NCBI GenBank assembly: GCA_013287025.1
Contig: JABDEN010000065.1
Location: forward strand, 1 to 5,069
DNA length: 5,069 bases
Direction: 5' to 3'
Source of the DNA: Gammaproteobacteria bacterium
GTDB lineage: Bacteria > Pseudomonadota > Gammaproteobacteria > DSM-16500
The translations under genes and the position numbers were made by a program. How positions within the stretch are numbered: position 1 is the first letter of the stretch; the number at the start of each line of letters is the position of its first letter. Below are positions 4,864 through 5,069 of this stretch, piece by piece. Below the pieces are notes generated by a model. That model was given only the letters and a program-made list of their open reading frames with translations. It had not been told where the DNA came from and ran no database searches.

Positions 4864-5069
4864 TTAATTCATAAAAATTGGTCTGATTGGCTTACCTTCG
4901 GTATGGATAATGAGATAACTGCCATCTTTGACTGTTTTCACATCTTTCCGCCATACTCGCCAAAATTCACCGATAGGACCTACTTCATCTCCACGATAAT
5001 TACGTGGAATACTTAATTTAAGATAAGAGTATTTCACCTTTAGGCCTGAGGGAGAATAAATCAATAATC
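4864..5069 (-). CDS. C-terminal fragment of an unrecognised protein
   Basis: The frame is open from the window's right edge (last full codon at 5065-5067) to a TAA at 4864, giving about 68 C-terminal residues. The 5' part lies outside, so the TTG at 5064 should not be read as its start. The fragment contains KYSYLKLSIPRNYRGDEV and GPIGEFWRVWRKDVKTV, and ends GKPIRPIFMN. It shows alternating hydrophobic and charged residues, without a membrane segment. A terminator hairpin with a T-tract in the right direction follows 19 bp downstream, which supports a real gene. I do not recognise the family. Confidence 0.65.
   Translation of the reverse strand, partial: LLIYSPSGLKVKYSYLKLSIPRNYRGDEVGPIGEFWRVWRKDVKTVKDGSYLIIHTEGKPIRPIFMN

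Noticed and set aside
4831..5016. Plus-strand ORF of 61 codons
   Set aside because: Starts in the terminator stem-loop and opposes the open minus-strand frame that runs off the window edge.

Overview
The window is AT-rich bacterial DNA, almost certainly from a gammaproteobacterium. It carries the order rplM-rpsI-sspA-sspB (all on the minus strand), which is characteristic of that class, and the proteins align well with their E. coli counterparts. The low G+C, a lone serine-rich membrane protein and a lysine-tailed HU-like protein would suit a host-associated lineage such as Legionellales. That placement is inference; no marker in the window fixes the genus.

Layout. Positions 1-110 hold the end of an upstream plus-strand transcription unit, with a rho-independent terminator at 79-105. 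A 525-residue protein of unknown function follows on the minus strand (111-1688). It has a hydrophobic, multi-segment middle and a long polar Ser/Arg/Lys tail that includes a 57-bp in-frame tandem duplication. The 392-bp gap 1689-2080 contains that gene's putative promoter region and a 188-bp MITE-like element built from three G/C-rich hairpins with inverted ends. Next comes the minus-strand operon, read from right to left: rplM (L13), rpsI (S9), a 137-bp structured spacer, sspA and sspB. A divergent 241-bp promoter region separates it from a plus-strand gene for an HU-family DNA-binding protein with a Lys-rich N-terminal extension (4418-4801). A bidirectional-type hairpin (4811-4845) sits between that gene and the 3' end of an unrecognised minus-strand gene cut by the window edge (4864-5069).

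How the genes fit together. L13 and S9 are ribosome components. SspA binds RNA polymerase in stress, and SspB delivers ssrA-tagged products of stalled ribosomes to ClpXP, so the operon couples ribosome synthesis to stress adaptation and clearance of stalled products. The HU-like gene is transcribed divergently and probably acts on the nucleoid.

The points most worth a second look are: the phosphorylation/14-3-3-like motif cluster in the tail of the 525-residue protein; the composite inverted-repeat element; a tRNA-like fold in the rpsI-sspA spacer; and a 14-residue Gly/Ser/acidic insertion in S9. I did not find a clear new multi-gene system here.
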